Shown here piece after piece: positions 11,301-18,892 of a stretch of 64,000 nt of DNA. The stretch spans positions 62,001-126,000 of the forward strand of contig NZ_JAANCN010000004.1 of assembly GCF_011326735.1 (NCBI RefSeq), written 5' to 3'. Below the pieces are notes generated by a model. That model saw only the letters and a list, made by a program, of their open reading frames with translations. It was not told the origin of the DNA and did not search any database. A program made the translations under genes and the position numbers. The DNA comes from Phycicoccus endophyticus. Lineage in GTDB: Bacteria > Actinomycetota > Actinomycetes > Actinomycetales > Dermatophilaceae. Position 1 is the first letter of the stretch. Every line of letters begins with the position of its first letter.

Positions 11301-11942
11301 CCGGCGGGCGGCCTCGGCCTGGCGCCCGAGCGGGCCGAGCTGGCGGCGGATCTCGCCGGTGAGGTCCTGGACGCGGGTGAGGTTGCCCTCCATCTGCTCG
11401 AGCTTGCGCAGCGTGCGCTCCTTGCGCCGGCGGTGCTTGAGCACCCCGGCGGCCTCCTCGATGAAGCCGCGGCGCTCCTCGGGCGTCGCCCGCAGGACGG
11501 TGTCGAGCTGGCCCTGCCCGACGATGACGTGCATCTCGCGGCCGAGCCCGGAGTCCGAGAGCAGCTCCTGGACGTCGAGCAGCCGGCACGCGGTGCCGTT
11601 GATGGCGTACTCCGAGCCGCCGCCGCGGAACATCGTGCGGGTGATCGTCACCTCGGTGTAGTCGATCGGCAGCGCCCCGTCGGCGTTGTCGATGGTCAGG
11701 CTCACCTCGGCCCGCCCGAGCGGAGGCCGCCCGGCGGTACCGGCGAAGATGACGTCCTCCATCTTGCCGCCGCGCAGCGACTTGGCCCCCTGCTCGCCCA
11801 TGACCCAGGCGAGCGCGTCGACGACGTTGGACTTGCCCGAGCCGTTGGGACCGACGACACAGGTGATGCCGGGCTCCAGGCGCATCGTCGTCGCCGAGGC
11901 GAAGGACTTGAAACCCCGCAGGGTCAGCGTCTTGAGGTACAT
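8370..11942 (-). CDS. smc: Chromosome segregation ATPase SMC
   Basis: Condensin ATPase that compacts and segregates the chromosome, working with ScpA and ScpB (not in this window). The 1190-aa length is standard. The head P-loop GPNGSGKS is at 31-38. Two long Glu/Ala/Arg-rich coiled coils flank a hinge at about 510-650 (ILGAVSALVHVSGGHEAAV region). The C-terminal head has LSGGERS near 1094 and Walker B DEVEAALDD near 1121. The ATG gives MYLKTLTLRGFKSFA, the classical SMC N-terminus. It lies upstream of the epimerase-like gene on the opposite strand, and the usual rnc-smc linkage is interrupted only by chorismate mutase and mutM. Confidence 0.98.
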   Translation of the reverse strand: MYLKTLTLRGFKSFASATTMRLEPGITCVVGPNGSGKSNVVDALAWVMGEQGAKSLRGGKMEDVIFAGTAGRPPLGRAEVSLTIDNADGALPIDYTEVTITRTMFRGGGSEYAINGTACRLLDVQELLSDSGLGREMHVIVGQGQLDTVLRATPEERRGFIEEAAGVLKHRRRKERTLRKLEQMEGNLTRVQDLTGEIRRQLGPLGRQAEAARRAAVVQAEVRDARLRLLADDLVQVTSILQQEVADETALLERRTAVEEAVAAVRSRLGEVERQAAEAAPELGRAQERVVRLQSLRDRLESTASVAAERVRLLSQDEEHETTSGRDPEELRAQAAQAREAEALLQAEIAETTEALQAAVTAREEAEQAFAAEQQRLARLARAAADRREGLAKLAGQVGARRSRIEAGEAEIGRLRELAVQARERASEAEAEFASLEGSIAHDEEGEEGLDTSYEASAQRLAAAEAEIERHEADERAAERDRASAQARLEALELSLRRKDGAATLLEAGEEAHGILGAVSALVHVSGGHEAAVAAALGWASEALAVGSADEAAAALAALRSADGGRAALLVGATATPSDPASWPALEGDAVWARDVVSAPDTVLPAVHQVLERVALVPTSAHAVALVARYAGVTAVTREGDVFGPGWARGGSAAGESLLEVQAALEETRADLQDASARLERSRFALAAAREQAAAVRTEVDTALEALHESDARMAAVAERLGTLGASVRTSGAEAERAERAIAAAEETLEADRTELAALAERLEQAEAEPAPEDSDPSTDERDRLELEASRARTGETEVRLALRTTEERARALAGRADSLEGAARNEIAARERLRERRETRRREAAVAAAVHEAADWAGRRVATALARAGALREAAETERAERDRAAATLREELGRVQDELRDLTDAAHRDEMARARQLARIEQLQAKAVEELGIDPDVLAEEFGPHQPVPHVPGPDDDPDALPDPVPFVRAEQEKRLRRAERALGALGKVNPLALEEYAALEERHTFLTTQLEDLKRSKRDLLDIVKEVDERVEQVFREAFHDTKEQFERVFERLFPGGEGRLVLTDPDEMLTTGIEVEARPPGKKVKRLSLLSGGERSLVAVALLVAIFKARPSPFYIMDEVEAALDDTNLGRLITLFEELRDSSQLIVITHQKRTMEVADALYGVSMRGDGVTTVVSQRLRDVAATA

Positions 11943-12093
11943 GCGGCGGGTCGTCGTCTCTCGGTGGTCGTCGGGTCCGGCCGGGCCGGGTCGCGGGCGA
12001 TGCTACCGGGGCGGGCGGGCGGCGCCGGGACGTGCGGCGGCGCCGGTGGCGCGTGGGACCGATGGGGCCGGTGATGCGGGTGGTGCGGCGGTG

Positions 12094-12399
12094 TCAGCCC
12101 TCGCGGCCCGCGATCCGCTCGTGGTGGTGGATCACCTCGGCGATGACGAAGCCGAGGAAGGCCTCGGCGAACTGCGGGTCCAGGCCCGCCTCGTCGGCGA
12201 GCGCCCGGAGCCGGGTGACCTGGGCCTCCTCGCGGGCGGGGTCGGCCGGGGGCAGCCCGGCGTCGGCCTTGAGCCGGCCGACGGCCTGGGTGCACTTGAA
12301 CCGCTCGGCGAGCAGGTGGACCAGGGCGGCGTCGATGTTGTCGATGCTCGCCCGCAGCCGCCCCAGCTCCGGCGGGATGCCGCTCTCGTCCTCGCTCAC
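12094..12399 (-). CDS. AroQ-type chorismate mutase
   Basis: Converts chorismate to prephenate for Phe and Tyr synthesis. The 101-aa all-helical protein shows LRASIDNIDAALVHLLAER (about 14-32), VGRLKADAGLPPADPAREE (about 40-58) and a C-terminal FLGFVIAEVIHHHE helix, the pattern of small actinobacterial chorismate mutases that may be activated by DAHP synthase. The start is GTG at 12399; an ATG nearby (GATGTCC) is out of frame. There is no signal peptide, so this is the cytoplasmic type. Confidence 0.88.
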   Translation of the reverse strand: MSEDESGIPPELGRLRASIDNIDAALVHLLAERFKCTQAVGRLKADAGLPPADPAREEAQVTRLRALADEAGLDPQFAEAFLGFVIAEVIHHHERIAGREG

Positions 12400-12500
12400 C
12401 CGGACATCGTAGGAACTGCGCGGCGCCGGCTCGCTCACCCGTCCATCCGCCGGTCCCGTGCGGCACCGGCCCGCCGGCCCGGCCCGGCCTCCCGGGCCGG

Positions 12501-13373
12501 TCAGGGGGCGGGCGGCGCCACGGCGCGACGCCGCGGGCGGGGCTGGCAGCGCGGGCAGGAGAACGAGCTGCGGTTCATGAACTGCTCGCGCCGGATGGGC
12601 GTGCCACACCGGCGGCAGGGCCGCCCCTGCTGCCCGTAGACCGCGAGCGAGCGGTCGAAGTAGCCGGAGGCGCCGTTGACGTTGACGTAGAGCGCGTCGA
12701 AGCTCGTGCCGCCCTGGCCCAGCGCCTCGCGCATCACCTCGGCCGCGTGCGCGAGCAGGGCGGTGGCCCGTGGCCGGGTGAGCGCCGACGCCGGCCGCTC
12801 GCCGTGCACCCGGGCCCGCCACAGGGCCTCGTCGGCGTAGATGTTGCCGATGCCGCTGACGACCCGCTGGTCGAGCAGCACCCGCTTGACGGCGCTGTCC
12901 TTGCCGCGCAGCCGGCGCACGACGGCCGCCTCGTCGAACGCCGGCTCGAGCGGGTCGGGCGCGATGTGCGCGATGGTCCGCGGGACGCCGTCGCCGTCGA
13001 GCTCGGCCAGGGCGAGGCCGCCGAAGGTGCGCTGGTCGACGAAGCGCAGCTCGGGACCGGGGTCGGTGAAGCCGAACCGGGCGTGCAGGTGGCGCTCGTC
13101 GGGTGCGCCGGGGTCCTCGACGAGCAGCTGGCCGCTCATCCCGAGGTGCAGCACGAGCCCGACGGAGTCCTCCAGGTCCCACCACAGGTACTTCCCCCGG
13201 CGCCGGACGGCGGCCACCCGGCGCCCGGTGAGCCGCGCGGCGAGGTCCTGCGGCCCCGGGAGGTGCCGGCGCGCGACCCGGTGGCCGCGCAGCTCGACGG
13301 CGGCGATCCGCCGACCCTCGACGTGGGTGGCCAGGCCGCGGCGGACGACCTCGACCTCGGGCAGCTCAGGCAC
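12501..13373 (-). CDS. mutM: Formamidopyrimidine-DNA glycosylase
   Basis: Excises 8-oxoguanine and other oxidised purines and cleaves the abasic strand. The 290-aa product starts (GTG)[13 protein letters not shown], so catalytic Pro 2 and Glu 3 are present after Met removal. The helix-two-turn-helix region contains [16 protein letters not shown]. The C-terminal zinc finger is CRRC-x16-CPRC, followed by a basic/Pro-rich tail. Its GTG overlaps the rnc stop by 8 nt, so rnc and mutM are translationally coupled, the usual actinobacterial order. Confidence 0.97.
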   Translation of the reverse strand: MPELPEVEVVRRGLATHVEGRRIAAVELRGHRVARRHLPGPQDLAARLTGRRVAAVRRRGKYLWWDLEDSVGLVLHLGMSGQLLVEDPGAPDERHLHARFGFTDPGPELRFVDQRTFGGLALAELDGDGVPRTIAHIAPDPLEPAFDEAAVVRRLRGKDSAVKRVLLDQRVVSGIGNIYADEALWRARVHGERPASALTRPRATALLAHAAEVMREALGQGGTSFDALYVNVNGASGYFDRSLAVYGQQGRPCRRCGTPIRREQFMNRSSFSCPRCQPRPRRRAVAPPAP

Positions 13374-14130
13374 CGGCGGACGCGGCCTCGGGGCGCTCGT
13401 GGGCGTCGCGGACCGCGGCCCAGGCGAGCGCGGCGGCCTCCTGCTCGGCGACCTTCTTGGTCCGGCCGCTCCCGCGCCCGAGGACGGCACCGCCGACGGC
13501 GACCTGCGCCTCGAAGGTCTTGGCGTGCTCGGGCCCGTCCTCGGTGACGACGTAGTCGGGCGAGCCGAGGCCGTGTCGGGAGCAGATCTCCTGCAGGCTC
13601 GTCTTCCAGTCCAGGCCGGCGCCCAGCGTCGCCGACTGCGCGAGCAGCGGGTCGACGAGGGCGTGGACGAGCTCGGTGGCCGCCGCCATGCCCGCGCTCG
13701 AGTAGACGGCCCCGATGACGGCCTCGACGGTGTCGGCGAGGATGGAGTCCTTGTCGCGTCCCCCGGTGCTCTCCTCACCGCGGCCGAGGTAGACGAAGTC
13801 GCCGAGGCCGAGGGTGCGCCCGACGTCGGCGAGCGCCCGCATGTTGACGACGGCCGCCCGCAGCTTGGCGAGCTGGCCCTCGGTGTCCTCGGGGTTGGTC
13901 TCGTAGAGGGTCGTCGTGACGACGAGCCCGAGGACGGAGTCCCCGAGGAACTCCAGCCGCTCGTTGTGCGGCAGGCCGCCCATCTCGTAGGCGTACGAGC
14001 GGTGCGTCAGGGCACGCCGCAGCAGCGCCTCGTCCACCCGGTCGCCGGTGACCTGCGCGAGGTGCTCGGCGAGCTCGGTGACGGGGCGCAGGGGTCGAAG
14101 ATCGTCGGCTGCGGCCGACCCCTTGCCCAT
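13366..14130 (-). CDS. rnc: Ribonuclease III
   Basis: Double-strand-specific endonuclease that processes rRNA precursors. The 254-aa protein has the signature [14 protein letters not shown] (about 56-69), the second acidic cluster [11 protein letters not shown], and a C-terminal dsRNA-binding domain. The ATG at 14130 starts 13 nt after the rpmF stop. The DUF177-rpmF-rnc-mutM order matches many actinobacteria and suggests one operon for ribosome biogenesis. Confidence 0.97.
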   Translation of the reverse strand: MGKGSAAADDLRPLRPVTELAEHLAQVTGDRVDEALLRRALTHRSYAYEMGGLPHNERLEFLGDSVLGLVVTTTLYETNPEDTEGQLAKLRAAVVNMRALADVGRTLGLGDFVYLGRGEESTGGRDKDSILADTVEAVIGAVYSSAGMAAATELVHALVDPLLAQSATLGAGLDWKTSLQEICSRHGLGSPDYVVTEDGPEHAKTFEAQVAVGGAVLGRGSGRTKKVAEQEAAALAWAAVRDAHERPEAASAGA

Positions 14131-14143
14131 CCGGCTGCTGGTG

Positions 14144-14338
14144 TCAGCCCTGGTGCTCGGTGCGCTCGGCGGCGCCGTAGTGCCGGCCCTTGTAGGCGCC
14201 GCACGAGGGGCACGCCGTGTGCGGCTGGGTCGGCGCCTTGCACTGCGGGCAGGTCGTCGTCGCGACCGCGGCGGCCTTCCAGTTGGCGCGGCGCGAGCGG
14301 GTGTTGGAGCGCGACATCTTCCGCTTCGGAACGGCCAC
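14144..14338 (-). CDS. rpmF: Ribosomal protein bL32
   Basis: Small 50S subunit protein of 64 aa. The N-terminus [17 protein letters not shown] is diagnostic. A zinc-ribbon pair, CPQC and CPSC, is present, so this is the Zn-containing C+ form. The GTG start is separated by one base from the stop of the upstream DUF177 gene, the usual arrangement. Confidence 0.97.
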   Translation of the reverse strand: MAVPKRKMSRSNTRSRRANWKAAAVATTTCPQCKAPTQPHTACPSCGAYKGRHYGAAERTEHQG

Positions 14339-14339
14339 G

Positions 14340-14918
14340 TCAGGTCCTCTTCTCTGTCGTCGTCGGGGGCTCCTCGGCCAGGGCCGAGAGCGCCGCCCAT
14401 CGGGGGTCGATCTCGTCGTGCTGGTGCTCCGGGTCCTCCGCGAGCGGCTGGCCGCACACGGAGCACAGCCCGGGGCAGTCCGGCCGGCACACCGGCTGGA
14501 ACGGCAGTGCAGGCACCACCGTGTCCCGGACCACCGGGTCGAGGTCGACCAAACCGTCCTCGACCAGGTGCTCCTCGTCGGCGTCCTCGTCCCCCACCTC
14601 GTGGTGGTGGTCGTGACGATCGGCGTGAACGAACAGCTCCTGGAACCTCCCGTCGACCGCAACGGTCACCGGGTCCAGGCACCGCACGCAGGCGCCGGTC
14701 GCCGTGCCGCGCACCGACCCGGTGACCAGGACGCCCTCGAGCACCGACTCCATCCGGACCGTGAGGCGCAGCGGGCTGCCCTCCTCGACGCGGACGACGT
14801 CGGTCCCGAGGTCGCTCGGGGCCCCGACCTCACGCTCCAGCTCGTGCATCGCCCCCGGCCGACGGCCCACGAGCTTGGCGTCGAGCACCAACGGGGACCG
14901 GGGGTCGAGACGGGACAT
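14340..14918 (-). CDS. DUF177 (YceD) family protein
   Basis: Homologue of YceD, a protein linked to 23S rRNA accumulation in plants and bacteria and almost always found upstream of rpmF. The 192-aa product has the family features [10 protein letters not shown] (about 106-115) and a C-terminal cysteine cluster [13 protein letters not shown] (about 143-155). A His/Asp/Glu-rich insert ([14 protein letters not shown]) lies between them. Transcription continues into rpmF with a 1-nt gap. Confidence 0.92.
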   Translation of the reverse strand: MSRLDPRSPLVLDAKLVGRRPGAMHELEREVGAPSDLGTDVVRVEEGSPLRLTVRMESVLEGVLVTGSVRGTATGACVRCLDPVTVAVDGRFQELFVHADRHDHHHEVGDEDADEEHLVEDGLVDLDPVVRDTVVPALPFQPVCRPDCPGLCSVCGQPLAEDPEHQHDEIDPRWAALSALAEEPPTTTEKRT

Positions 14919-15023
14919 GGCCTTCGGTGAGGGTCGGGACGGGTCGGGTCACGCCGCACGGACGCAGACCGAGGGTCAAGGCTACCGGCAGGTCGCCCAC
15001 CGGCCCAAACCGGCGTGCTCCGC

Positions 15024-17126
15024 TCAGCGCCCGCGGGCCTGTCGCAGGGCCGCGGTCACCGCCCGTCCGACCCGGGGCGCGAGCGTGCGGGCGTAGGTGG
15101 CCGTGACCCGGTCGCCGGGCCGGTGGACGGCGACGTGACCGACGACCACCGGGCAGCGGCCCCCCGGGCACACCCACGGGGTGAGGTCGAGCAGGCGCAC
15201 CCGCGGGCCGGTTCGCTCCGCTGCCGCCCGCTGCACCGGCAGCCCGCTCGCCGCGACGGCGGGAGCGGCCGGGAAGGTGCACTCCTCCAGGGCGCCGGCG
15301 TGCCACGCGGCGCAGACGTCGAGGTCGTCGGGGGCGGCCGGGGTGTCGCCGATGACGACGACGGGGACGCCGGAGCGGCCGAGGGCCGTCCAGCGCTGCG
15401 CGTAGCCACGCACGAGACGGGCGTCGAGGTCGGTGGCGGCACCGGCGCCGGGCGTGGCCCCGGAGGTGACGACGACGTCCGGTGGGTCGCTCTCGAGGGC
15501 GCGGCTCACGGCCGCGTTCCACGCGTCACACCCCGGGTCCGGGCCACCGGCGAGGGCGGCGGGCGCCCGGGTGAACCGGCACTGCGCGGTGGCGTAGGTG
15601 ACGATGCGCCAGTGCCGGTCGGTGGCGCGGGCCCGCAGCGCGGGGAGCCACTGCATCGCGGTCGCGTCCCCGACGAGGGCGAGCGTCGTGCGGGCGTCGT
15701 CGTCGCCGAAGGTGCACGTGGTCGCCTCGCCCGTGGCGGGGTCGGCCAGGCAGCCGTCGCGGTCGGCCGCCGCCCGGTCCTCCGCGGCGGCGAGCGGGTC
15801 CGGGACCACCCAGTCGGGCTGCACGCCGTCGGCCACGGCCCGTCCCGGCACGACGGTCGCCGCGCCGAGCCGGCTCTCGGGTGGCAGCTGCCCGCCCGGC
15901 GGCTCGGTGACGAACGGCGTCCGCAGGGGCAGCAGCGGCAGCGCGACGGCGACCCCGACCACCGTGAGGGCCAGGCCGGCCGCGACGGAGGCACGTGGGC
16001 GTCCCCGCAGCCCGGGCCCGTAGCGCACCGGCTGCTCGAGGAAGCGCCAGGACACCCAGGCCGGCCACAGCGCGGCCGCGGCGAGTGCGAGGCGGGCCCA
16101 CTGCGGGAGCGGGTCACCGGTGAGGTACTCGGCGGTCCAGCCCGAGAGCACGATGACCGGCCAGTGCCACAGGTACGCGGAGTAGGAGAGCCCCCCGAGC
16201 CACACGAGAGGCCGCAGCCCGAGAAGGCGCACCGGGCCCGAGCCCGACCCTGCCCACCCCGACCAGAGGACCAGGGCGGTCGGCACGGTCGGGAGCAGCG
16301 CCCACGCGCTCGGCCACTCGACATCGGTGGGCATCCGCAGCACCACGACGACGAGGAGGGCCAGGCCGGCCCAGCCGAGCGCCACGGAGGCCGCCGACGG
16401 GGTACGCGGGCGCTCGCGGCCGGCGAGCCGGACCGCGAGCAGGGCGCCGATGCCGAGCTCCCAGCCGCGGGAGGTCGTCGTGTAGAAGGCCGCCTCGGGT
16501 GCGGTGTGCGGGGCCCACAGCGACCAGGCGAGCGAGGCCGCCGTCAGGGTGCCGAGGACGCCGGTGAGCGCCGCACGCGTCCCGAGCCCGCCGCGCCGGC
16601 GGGCCACGACGGCGACGACGACGAACAGCACGAGGACCCCGAGGGCCAGCTGCGCCCCGGCCGCCAGCGGCCAGTAGTGCTCGAGCGGCGAGGGCCCGGC
16701 GAGCTCCGGCGGGTCGGCCGCGCGCCCGGCGAGCAGCCAGTTGAGGGTGTACGTCGCGGCCGCGACGACGTCGGTCCCCACAGAGCGCAGCCGCAGGCCG
16801 GGCACGACGAGGTAGGACCACGCGGCGACGACCGCCAGCACGAGGACCGCGCCGGGCACCAGCCGGCGGACCCGCCGGCCGAGGAAACCCACCCAGGAGA
16901 CCCGCCCCGTCCCCTCGAGCTCGGTGAGCAGCGTGCCGGCGAGGAGGAACCCGGAGACGACGAACAGGACGTCGACCCCGACGAACCCGGCCTCCAGCGG
17001 CAGGCCGGCGTGGTGGACGACGACGGCCAGGACCGCGAGCGCGCGCAGCCCCTCGACGTCCCGCCGGAAGCCGGGCGCCCGGACCGCGCCCCGCCAGGCG
17101 CGGACCGCGGCCTCAGTGCTCGCCAC
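15024..17126 (-). CDS. OafA-like acyltransferase/SGNH membrane protein with degenerate catalytic motifs
   Basis: A 700-aa protein of the acyltransferase-3 plus SGNH architecture that normally O-acetylates surface polysaccharides. About ten membrane segments span residues 28-400, and an extracellular SGNH-like domain spans about 410-700. The N-terminal VEGLRALAVLAVVVHHAGLP is well conserved and keeps the His pair (38-39). However, the usual SLAVEEQ motif reads PLAAGAQ (153-159), the SGNH nucleophile motif GDSH reads GDAT (487-490), and the C-terminal DxxHLT reads GDRVT (671-675). The frame is intact. It is probably inactive as a classical SGNH enzyme, or works differently. The GTG start overlaps coaD by 14 nt. 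Confidence 0.85.
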   Translation of the reverse strand: MASTEAAVRAWRGAVRAPGFRRDVEGLRALAVLAVVVHHAGLPLEAGFVGVDVLFVVSGFLLAGTLLTELEGTGRVSWVGFLGRRVRRLVPGAVLVLAVVAAWSYLVVPGLRLRSVGTDVVAAATYTLNWLLAGRAADPPELAGPSPLEHYWPLAAGAQLALGVLVLFVVVAVVARRRGGLGTRAALTGVLGTLTAASLAWSLWAPHTAPEAAFYTTTSRGWELGIGALLAVRLAGRERPRTPSAASVALGWAGLALLVVVVLRMPTDVEWPSAWALLPTVPTALVLWSGWAGSGSGPVRLLGLRPLVWLGGLSYSAYLWHWPVIVLSGWTAEYLTGDPLPQWARLALAAAALWPAWVSWRFLEQPVRYGPGLRGRPRASVAAGLALTVVGVAVALPLLPLRTPFVTEPPGGQLPPESRLGAATVVPGRAVADGVQPDWVVPDPLAAAEDRAAADRDGCLADPATGEATTCTFGDDDARTTLALVGDATAMQWLPALRARATDRHWRIVTYATAQCRFTRAPAALAGGPDPGCDAWNAAVSRALESDPPDVVVTSGATPGAGAATDLDARLVRGYAQRWTALGRSGVPVVVIGDTPAAPDDLDVCAAWHAGALEECTFPAAPAVAASGLPVQRAAAERTGPRVRLLDLTPWVCPGGRCPVVVGHVAVHRPGDRVTATYARTLAPRVGRAVTAALRQARGR

Positions 17127-17619
17127 GCAGCCGGGCGACGAGCGCGTCGCGGACCTCGTCGGGCACGAGACCCCGCACCTCGCCGCCGTGGCGGGCGACC
17201 TCCTTGACCAGCGAGCTCGACACGTGCTCGAGCGCGGGGTCCCCGGGCAGGAACACCGTCTCGATGCCCGTGAGGTGCCGGTTCATCAGCGCCATCGGCA
17301 GCTCGTAGGCGAAGTCGGTGCCACCGCGCAGGCCCTTGACGACGACCTCGGCCCCCAGCTCGCCACAGACGTCCACGAGCAGCCGGTCCGCGAAGGCCTC
17401 GACCCGCACCCGCGAGCGCAGCCCGGCCGCGGCGACCGCGTGCTCGAGGAAGGCGACGCGCTCCGGGACGGAGAAGGCCCCGGCCTTGGCCGGGTTGTGC
17501 AGGACCGCCACGACGACCTCGTCGTAGAGGTCGGCGGCGCGCCCGACGACGTCGAGGTGCCCGGCCGTCACCGGGTCGTAGGAGCCGGGGCAGACGGCCC
17601 GGCGGACGCGATCGCTCAT
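17113..17619 (-). CDS. coaD: Phosphopantetheine adenylyltransferase
   Basis: Penultimate step of coenzyme A synthesis: 4'-phosphopantetheine plus ATP gives dephospho-CoA. The 168-aa protein shows the nucleotidyl-transfer motif CPGSYDPVTAGHLDVV (T-x-G-H), GLRGGTDFAYE, and the C-terminal SSSLVKEVARHGGEV. The ATG at 17619 is preferred; an in-frame TTG at 17628 is possible but lacks a better ribosome site. rsmD lies upstream on the same strand as in many bacteria, with a hemerythrin gene in between. Confidence 0.96.
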   Translation of the reverse strand: MSDRVRRAVCPGSYDPVTAGHLDVVGRAADLYDEVVVAVLHNPAKAGAFSVPERVAFLEHAVAAAGLRSRVRVEAFADRLLVDVCGELGAEVVVKGLRGGTDFAYELPMALMNRHLTGIETVFLPGDPALEHVSSSLVKEVARHGGEVRGLVPDEVRDALVARLRGEH

Positions 17620-17647
17620 CCGCGCCAACCTAGCAAGCGCACGGTCC

Positions 17648-18277
17648 TCAGCCGTCGCGCTTGGCCGCCTCCTCGATCTCCTCGGCCCGCTCCTTGGCCT
17701 CGGCCTTGACCTGCTCGGCCTCCTCGCGGGCCTCCGCGGGGGCCAGCGTGCCCTCGGCCACGGCCTCGTCGATGAGCGCAGCCACCTGCTCCTCGGAGGC
17801 GCACCCCTGCTCGAGCAGCGCGTTGCGCCGGGTCAGCCAGTCCACCCCGAGCCGCTCGCGGGTCTCGAGGGCGACCTCCTCGCGGGCCGGGTTGAGGATG
17901 GTCTGCTCCTCCTCGTTCGTGTGGTGGTTGACCACCGTCGCGAGATCCTCCAGGGCGTCGTCGTACTTCTGGGTGTCGGTGCCGCGGGCGCGCAGGAAGG
18001 CCAGGAGCGCCTCGTTGATCTCGGCGTGCTCCTCCTCGCCGTGCTCGGCCTCGTGCTCGGTGATGTCCTCCGCGCGGCGCTTGAGCGTCGGGTAGACCTT
18101 CTCCTCCTCGGCGACCTCGTGGGCGATGAGGACCTCGGCCAGCGCGGTGCGCGCGTCGGCCCGGTCGGCGTCGGTGCGCCGGCACTCGCGCAGCAGGTGC
18201 TCGAAGAGCTGGTGGTCCTGCAGGATGAGCTCGACGACGTCGCCGCTCACCGGTCGGGGGATCTCGTAGTCGCTCAT
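17648..18277 (-). CDS. Hemerythrin HHE-domain protein
   Basis: Cation-binding four-helix protein of 209 aa, likely binding a non-haem di-iron site for O2, NO or redox sensing. Candidate ligands are in LQDHQLFEHLL (first helix), IAHEVAEEEKVYP, ITEHEAEHGEEEH and VNHHTNEEEQTILN. A Glu/Ala/Lys-rich helical tail of about 45 residues follows the domain. The ATG at 18277 is chosen over an upstream in-frame start because homology begins at MSDYEIPRP. It sits between rsmD and coaD, a pair otherwise usually adjacent. Confidence 0.85.
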   Translation of the reverse strand: MSDYEIPRPVSGDVVELILQDHQLFEHLLRECRRTDADRADARTALAEVLIAHEVAEEEKVYPTLKRRAEDITEHEAEHGEEEHAEINEALLAFLRARGTDTQKYDDALEDLATVVNHHTNEEEQTILNPAREEVALETRERLGVDWLTRRNALLEQGCASEEQVAALIDEAVAEGTLAPAEAREEAEQVKAEAKERAEEIEEAAKRDG

Positions 18278-18328
18278 GCCGCCATCCTCGCAGACCACGG
18301 CCCTGACCTGCACCGACGACGCGCGTCG

Positions 18329-18892
18329 TCACTCACGCACGGCGAGCCAGAGCGTCGTCTCCCCGTAGCGACGCGGCCGGCCCAGGGGCTCCAGGCCCGC
18401 CGGCCAGCGCGGCTGCGGCGAACGCGAGGAGCGCTCGAGCACGAGCGTGCCGCCCGGCGCGAGCCACCCGGCGGCGAGCCGGCCGAGGACCTCCTCGAGC
18501 GCCGGCTCGCCGACGTCGTAGGGCGGGTCGGCGAGGACGAGGTCGGCGGCCTCGCCCTCGGTCGGGTCGGGGGACAGCGCCGCGGCGACGGTGGAGGTCA
18601 GCACGCGCACCGTGCCCATGCCGAGGGCCCGCGCATTGGCGACCGCCGTGGCGGCGGCGCGCCGGTCGGACTCGACGAGGACGCACTCCCGGGCCCCCCG
18701 GCTGACCGCCTCGAGCCCCAGGGCGCCCGAGCCGGCGTAGAGGTCGAGGACCCGCGCCCCCCGGACGAGGCCGCGGGCGTCCAGGGCGGAGAAGAGCGCC
18801 TCGCGCACCCGCTCGCTCGTCGGCCGGGTACCCGACCCGGCCGGGGTGCGCAGCCTGCGCCCCCCGTGGGTCCCCGCGACGATCCGGGTCAT
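18329..18892 (-). CDS. rsmD: 16S rRNA (guanine966-N2)-methyltransferase
   Basis: SAM-dependent methyltransferase that modifies G966 of 16S rRNA. The 187-aa protein begins TRIVAGTHGGRRL, has motif I DLYAGSGALGLEA (about 50-62) and the catalytic LADPPYD (about 120-126). The ATG overlaps the recG stop (TGATG), so the two are coupled as in many actinobacteria. Confidence 0.95.
   Translation of the reverse strand: MTRIVAGTHGGRRLRTPAGSGTRPTSERVREALFSALDARGLVRGARVLDLYAGSGALGLEAVSRGARECVLVESDRRAAATAVANARALGMGTVRVLTSTVAAALSPDPTEGEAADLVLADPPYDVGEPALEEVLGRLAAGWLAPGGTLVLERSSRSPQPRWPAGLEPLGRPRRYGETTLWLAVRE

Noticed and set aside
8358-12074. 1238-codon open frame opposite smc
   Set aside because: It lies entirely across smc and its flanks on the other strand; composition is Gly/Leu/Asp shadow coding caused by high GC. 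No ribosome site or family resemblance.
15024-17126. Frameshift or truncation as the reason for missing acyltransferase motifs
   Set aside because: The frame is continuous, and the sequences around each lost residue (LVGDATAMQWLPAL, TATYARTLAP) stay well aligned with the family, so substitutions rather than indels explain them.
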